Source: a virus. Taken from it: 21,922 nt of DNA. The notes beneath the pieces are model-generated. The model was not told where the DNA came from. It made no database searches and saw only the letters and a list, made by a program, of their open reading frames with translations. Shown piece after piece: positions 19,092-21,922 of the stretch. Every line of letters starts with the position of its first letter. Position 1 is the stretch's first letter. The stretch is from the IMG/VR virus record IMGVR_UViG_3300044701_003550, positions 1 to 21,922 of that record. One strand, 5' to 3'. The position numbers and the translations under genes are program-made.

Positions 19092-19297
19092 TCACCTTCA
19101 AGGAGCGGCAGCAAATCCTGGAGCGCGGCCTGGTTGGCGGGCTGTGGTCCATCGACCAGTTCAACAAGACCAGCGCCAAGGGCGAGCCGGTGCTGCCCAG
19201 CCCTGGGTTTCTCACCGATCACCCGCAGTTCTTCGACAAGGCATTCCGCGACATGGAAGCGTTCAACCAAGGCGTGGGCGTGAGGGCCCCGTGGTGA
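19079..19297 (+). CDS. Small unknown protein
   Basis: A 72-aa protein from ATG 19079, overlapping the previous stop by 13 bp. It begins MQPLITFKERQQILERGLVG, followed by G-L-W-S-I-D-Q-F-N-K and a C-terminal helix (FFDKAFRDMEAFNQ). It is soluble and neutral. An upstream ATG at 19043 would add 12 residues but lies deeper in the preceding gene. No family recognised. Confidence 0.6.
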   Translation: MQPLITFKERQQILERGLVGGLWSIDQFNKTSAKGEPVLPSPGFLTDHPQFFDKAFRDMEAFNQGVGVRAPW

Positions 19298-19527
19298 GCA
19301 AGTGGACCGATGGCTACTCGATTGGCCAACCGGTGAAGGTGCGCCACCAGGGCAGCTGGCGTCGCGCCCAGGTGTGCGCCATCCGCGGCAGGAGCTGCAT
19401 GGTTGTGCTGGTCAAATCCGGCGAGCAGACGACCGCAAACATTCACGACCCCAGAAACATCGAGCCATGCCAAATCGAAAGCCCGAGCGAACAGTCGACG
19501 TCGAACGATCAGCTGTCCTTCGGATGA
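19294..19527 (+). CDS. Small SH3/Tudor-like basic protein
   Basis: A 77-aa protein from GTG 19294 (GTGA overlap with the previous stop). Residues ~9-55 (YSIGQPVKVRHQGSWRRAQV, then CAIRGRSCMVVLVKSGEQTT, IHDPRNIEPC) have the strand order and G-x-x-V-x-V...W-x-x-A-x-V spacing of small SH3/Tudor/KOW-type barrels. Possibly nucleic-acid binding. The C-terminal 20 residues are polar and overlap the next gene by 61 bp in another frame. Confidence 0.6.
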   Translation: MSKWTDGYSIGQPVKVRHQGSWRRAQVCAIRGRSCMVVLVKSGEQTTANIHDPRNIEPCQIESPSEQSTSNDQLSFG

Positions 19528-19646
19528 TGGAACAGGCCCGCGCTCGTGTTGAAGAAGCCGAGAGCGAGGACGCCAACTACGTCTCGACCTGGTGGGGCGG
19601 CTACCACCGGGCGTTGGAAGACCTGCTCGCCATGGAGGGGGAGTGA
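19467..19646 (+). CDS. Very small helical protein (59 aa)
   Basis: A 59-aa protein from ATG 19467, lying partly inside the preceding gene in another frame. It has a basic start (MPNRKPERTVDVERSAVLRM), then a helix (MEQARARVEEAESEDANYVS) and TWWGGYHRALEDLLAMEGE. Coupling to the next gene by TGATG and the GGAGGGGGAG before that start support translation through here. No family recognised. Confidence 0.5.
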   Translation: MPNRKPERTVDVERSAVLRMMEQARARVEEAESEDANYVSTWWGGYHRALEDLLAMEGE

Positions 19647-19873
19647 TGGGCTGGTCCAAGCCCCGGCGCTATGCCTTCGAGGGCCCCGAGCCCAAGCTCG
19701 GCCCCGGTGTGAGCAGGGCCAAGAACGACGAGCCCACCCGCGACTTCCGGCTGCAGGTGAAGCTCCCCGGTGCGCCCCCGCTGCGGATCACAATCCCGGC
19801 GCCGACCAAGGCCAAGGCGCTGATGTATTGCCGCAACCGCTGGCCCGACTCTGAAGTGGAGGTGCTCACGTGA
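19646..19873 (+). CDS. Small unknown protein
   Basis: A 75-aa protein from ATG 19646, with a strong GGAGGGGGAG ribosome-binding site. The first half is polar (MGWSKPRRYAFEGPEPKLGP, ...SRAKNDEPTRDF). The second half alternates strand and helix (RLQVKLPGAPPLRITIPAPT, KAKALMYCRNRWPDSEVEVL), like a small alpha/beta fold. It overlaps the next GTG start (GTGA). No family recognised. Confidence 0.6.
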   Translation: MGWSKPRRYAFEGPEPKLGPGVSRAKNDEPTRDFRLQVKLPGAPPLRITIPAPTKAKALMYCRNRWPDSEVEVLT

Positions 19874-20115
19874 AGGTGCAGCGGTTCTCCGCTCCCGGCG
19901 TGTGGGTGGAACGGCAGCAACGCAAGGGCGAGCCGATCACCTATGTGGCGTGGAAGCCCTGCGTCAGCCAGGGATTCAACGAGCCCGCCGAGCTGCTGCG
20001 CTGGTTGAAGTGGCCAGCCGGCACGCCAACCGGGGATGCGCTGCGCAGCTGGCTGAAAGACGAGGGCCCCGAGGAGGGGCCTGAGCCCAGCGACAACACC
20101 AAGACGATCATCTGA
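19870..20115 (+). CDS. Small unknown protein
   Basis: An 81-aa protein from GTG 19870 (GTGA overlap). It has a beta-rich N-terminal half (MKVQRFSAPGVWVERQQRKG, then ITYVAWKPCVSQGF), a helix (EPAELLRWLKWPAGTPTG, then DALRSWLKDEG) and an acidic tail. It may be DNA- or protein-binding. No family recognised. Confidence 0.55.
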   Translation: MKVQRFSAPGVWVERQQRKGEPITYVAWKPCVSQGFNEPAELLRWLKWPAGTPTGDALRSWLKDEGPEEGPEPSDNTKTII

Positions 20116-20118
20116 ACT

Positions 20119-20556
20119 ATGAGCGACCAAATCGACTACAGGGCCAGGCCGGAACAGTGGTCTGCATTGGCCGATTGGGCCAAGCACAGCGGTGCCGAGG
20201 TTGACACCTGCATCTTGGAGCTGCGTAGCCGCATTGAGGTTCTAGAGGCTAAGTACGAAACGCAGCGCCTTGCCACACTGGAGTGGGGCAAGGATGTCGA
20301 GAGGCTGCAGCGCTGGAGCGATGGCCACCTAAAGCGAATCATGGCGCTAGAGGTCAACTCCAAGCCAATTCCTAATCCGAGCCAAATTAGGAGTTCGCTG
20401 GTGGAGCGGGTGGCAGGCGCCATTGCCGACGATGACGCGCCGGTTGACCTCTGGCACGACGACGCCCGCGCCGCGATCTGCGTAATAGCAGGAGAACTCA
20501 GAGCGCAGTGCTTTGTGTACGCCGCCGATTGGCTTGAGCAGGAGGCCAAGCGATGA
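20119..20556 (+). CDS. Coiled-coil protein with cyanophage-type C-terminal helical domain
   Basis: A 145-aa protein. Residues ~15-75 are helical with heptad-like spacing (CILELRSRIEVLEAKYETQR, then LATLEWGKDVERLQRWSDGH). Residues ~90-145 (SSLVERVAGAIADDDAPVDL, then WHDDARAAICVIAGELRA, ADWLEQEAKR) resemble a domain I associate with uncharacterised marine cyanophage and picocyanobacterial proteins. Its middle part is less GC-rich than the neighbours (e.g. CTAGAGGCTAAGTACG), hinting at a separate origin. ATGA overlap with the next gene. Function unknown. Confidence 0.6.
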   Translation: MSDQIDYRARPEQWSALADWAKHSGAEVDTCILELRSRIEVLEAKYETQRLATLEWGKDVERLQRWSDGHLKRIMALEVNSKPIPNPSQIRSSLVERVAGAIADDDAPVDLWHDDARAAICVIAGELRAQCFVYAADWLEQEAKR

Positions 20557-20813
20557 AGAAGCGCGTCATCCGCACCCGCTGCCCCAACTGCGGGTCCTGT
20601 GTTCACAACGTGGTCAGCACGCACCATCTTGATGATGGCCGCCGAGTTCGCCGCCGGCACTGCCCCGGCTGCGACCATCGCTTCTATACAGAACAATCCA
20701 TGGAGACGGTAATAGATCCGGCGCGAGTGTCTTGGGCGAGAGGCGAAGATCGCCACTCCAAGTTATTTCTGGCTGATCCTCAACCAACCCCAGCAACAGA
20801 GGCCAAGCGATGA
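20553..20813 (+). CDS. Second NrdR-like zinc-ribbon protein
   Basis: An 86-aa protein from ATG 20553. Residues 8-50 (TRCPNCGSCVHNVVSTHHLD, then RRVRRRHCPGCDHRFYTEQS) carry Cys10-x2-Cys13 and Cys37-x2-Cys40 with an R-R-V-R-R-R stretch between, the NrdR/Ogr-type zinc ribbon. The C-terminal half is short and polar. It is a likely DNA-binding regulator, smaller than the 17983 protein and without its extra domain. ATGA overlaps at both ends. Confidence 0.65.
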   Translation: MKKRVIRTRCPNCGSCVHNVVSTHHLDDGRRVRRRHCPGCDHRFYTEQSMETVIDPARVSWARGEDRHSKLFLADPQPTPATEAKR

Positions 20814-21019
20814 ATCTTCTCGATCAACTCACCGAGCTCTATTGGGGCCTGGGCGAATACAGCATCGACGACCGCCGCCGAATGAAGGCGGTGGTGCATG
20901 AGCTCAGCCAGACCATCCGCAGCTGGGCGCCGGACGAGGGACAGGCCCGCATCTGCTTCCTGGCCATCAACGAGGTGGCCGATCGGCTGATCAGGGAGAC
21001 CGAGGAGGTGAAGGAATGA
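20810..21019 (+). CDS. Small helical protein upstream of exonuclease
   Basis: A 69-aa protein, wholly helical by pattern (MNLLDQLTELYWGLGEYSID, then DRRRMKAVVHELSQTIRSW, ARICFLAINEVADRLIRETE). Overlaps both neighbours by ATGA. GGAGG with AAGG follows near its 3' end and serves the exonuclease start. No family recognised. Confidence 0.6.
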   Translation: MNLLDQLTELYWGLGEYSIDDRRRMKAVVHELSQTIRSWAPDEGQARICFLAINEVADRLIRETEEVKE

Positions 21020-21756
21020 AGGCTCTAATCGACACCGAGGTCTACCTCTACCGGGCCGCGGCGGCCTGCGAAATGGAGGCCGAGTGGGCGCCGGATGACT
21101 GGACCTACATCTGCCGCCACGGCGATGCGCAGGCCCTGTTCCAGGACGCCATCGGCGAGATCCGCGACACCCTCCCCGACCGCAAGCCAGTGCTGGTGTT
21201 TAGCGATCGGGTGTCCTTCCGCTATGGCGTGTGGCCCCAGTACAAAGCCAACCGCAAGAAGTACCGCAAGCCGGCTGGCTACCGGCAGCTGGTCGACTGG
21301 GTGGACAAGGCCGGCCCCGCCCGCGGGTGGGAGGTGGTGCGGCTGCCCGACGTGGAGGGCGACGACGTGCTCGGGATCCTCTACGAAGAAGGCGACGTGA
21401 TTGCTTCGATCGACAAGGACATGCTCACCCTGCCCGGCCTGCATCTGCGGGACGGGGAAGTGCAGGAGGTCAGCCGATTGGAAGCCGACCGCAACTTCTA
21501 CGGCCAGGTGCTCACCGGCGACACGAGTGACAACTACCCCGGCTGCCCGGGTGTTGGCGCGGTCGGCGCGCAGAAGCTGCTGGCCGGCTGCACTGCAGAG
21601 GTGCAGATGTGGCAGGAGGTGCTCAAGGCCTACGAGAAGAAGGGCTACGGCGAGGCCTACGTGATCGCCCAGGCCCGGTGTGCGCGCATCCTTCGGGCTG
21701 GCGAGTACGACTTGACGGCCTGCACTCCCCTGCTATGGAGTCCGCCGGTAGCCTGA
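21016..21756 (+). CDS. T7 gp6-like 5'-3' exonuclease (FEN-type)
   Basis: A 246-aa protein (T7 gp6 is 300 aa). Metal-binding acidic residues are seen in MKALIDTEVYLYRAA (Asp6), VFSDRVSFRYGVWPQYKANR (PIN-like D plus a K-A-N-R arch), LPDVEGDDVLGILYE, VIASIDKDMLTLPG and TGDTSDNYPGCPGVGAVGAQ. The last is the helix-hairpin-helix G-x-P-G-V-G-x-x-x-A-x-x-L that grips DNA. It removes RNA primers and degrades host DNA or makes recombination ends. It is a little short at the C-terminus relative to T7 but all motifs are intact. It carries an internal TGCA-N4-TGCA copy at 21594-21605. Confidence 0.9.
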   Translation: MKALIDTEVYLYRAAAACEMEAEWAPDDWTYICRHGDAQALFQDAIGEIRDTLPDRKPVLVFSDRVSFRYGVWPQYKANRKKYRKPAGYRQLVDWVDKAGPARGWEVVRLPDVEGDDVLGILYEEGDVIASIDKDMLTLPGLHLRDGEVQEVSRLEADRNFYGQVLTGDTSDNYPGCPGVGAVGAQKLLAGCTAEVQMWQEVLKAYEKKGYGEAYVIAQARCARILRAGEYDLTACTPLLWSPPVA

Positions 21757-21764
21757 GCTTGGTC

Positions 21765-21776
21765 TGCACATCTGCA
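21765..21776 (+). promoter_or_regulatory. TGCA-N4-TGCA motif before the last gene
   Basis: TGCACATCTGCA, identical to 14168-14179, then GAA and the GTG start at 21780: the same 3-nt spacing as at 4910 and 6105. Confidence 0.55.
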
Positions 21777-21779
21777 GAA

Positions 21780-21922
21780 GTGCTACAGCCGATTGTTACC
21801 GACGAGCTGATCGAGAAGTTGCGGGCCATCTTCCCTGATGTCCCCAGCCGGTCGATGTCCCATCGGGAGATTGACCACTGGATCGGCACGCAGGAGGTGA
21901 TCGGCTACCTGATCAAGCTGCG
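21780..21922 (+). CDS. Partial gene cut by the window edge
   Basis: From GTG 21780 (TTG 21759 is an in-frame alternative) about 47 residues are visible: VLQPIVTDELIEKLRAIFPD, then VPSRSMSHREIDHWIGTQEV and IGYLIKL. Helical, with P-S-R-S-M-S-H-R-E-I-D suggesting a helix-turn-helix-like or partner-binding region. Too short to name. Its start is set by the TGCA-type motif and the stop of the exonuclease 23 bp upstream. Confidence 0.55.
   Translation, partial: MLQPIVTDELIEKLRAIFPDVPSRSMSHREIDHWIGTQEVIGYLIKL

Noticed and set aside
1-21922. CRISPR arrays, rRNA genes, insertion sequences
   Set aside because: No regularly spaced direct repeats with unique spacers, no rRNA-like segment and no transposase were seen.

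Overview
The window looks like a stretch of a GC-rich (roughly 65% by eye) T7-like podovirus, most likely a cyanophage of a freshwater Synechococcus/Cyanobium-type host. The evidence is a T7-type tail fibre head, small and large terminase subunits, a single-subunit RNA polymerase, a gp2.5-like ssDNA-binding protein, a RusA-type resolvase and a gp6-like 5'-3' exonuclease in near T7 order, plus a tyrosine integrase just upstream of the RNA polymerase as in marine cyanopodoviruses such as P-SSP7. GCGATCGC (HIP1-type) octamers hint at a cyanobacterial setting. The host assignment is inference. The map runs from late genes into early genes, so the genome join (circularised contig, concatemer or permuted prophage) probably lies near 8.9-9.5 kb.

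Positions 1-4892 hold tail/adhesion genes and a complete diversity-generating retroelement (DGR): target protein (1673-3211) with its variable repeat VR (3084-3200), avd (3208-3618), template repeat TR (3625-3741) and a DGR reverse transcriptase (3879-4892). By hand alignment the 117-bp VR and TR differ at 23 positions, and all 23 are adenines in the TR (31 adenines in total). This is the fingerprint of adenine-directed mutagenic retrohoming. Upstream, two fibre-type proteins share a near-identical C-terminal module.

Positions 4900-8900 hold lysis and packaging genes: two small candidate holin-like genes, a minus-strand C39-type peptidase (probable endolysin), a plus-strand TerS, a minus-strand TerL and two more minus-strand genes. 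The minus-strand peptidase and TerL each converge on and overlap a plus-strand gene.

Positions 8892-9579 are non-coding and regulatory. Positions 9580-12654 carry a string of small accessory genes with unusual intergenic modules: a hairpin exactly 9 nt after the stop codon, and an (AACCACC)n tract just before the next ATG. Two winged-helix regulators end this string. An integrase, a small ORF and a CAU-anticodon tRNA follow (12682-13987).

Positions 14235-21922 are the early/replication operon: RNA polymerase, SSB, RusA, two NrdR-like zinc-ribbon proteins, many small unknowns, an exonuclease and a partial gene at the edge. Most of these genes overlap by ATGA/GTGA/TGATG. Two candidate regulatory motifs recur across the window: TGCA-N4-TGCA, mostly touching start codons, and TAGGAC-N-GTCCTA.
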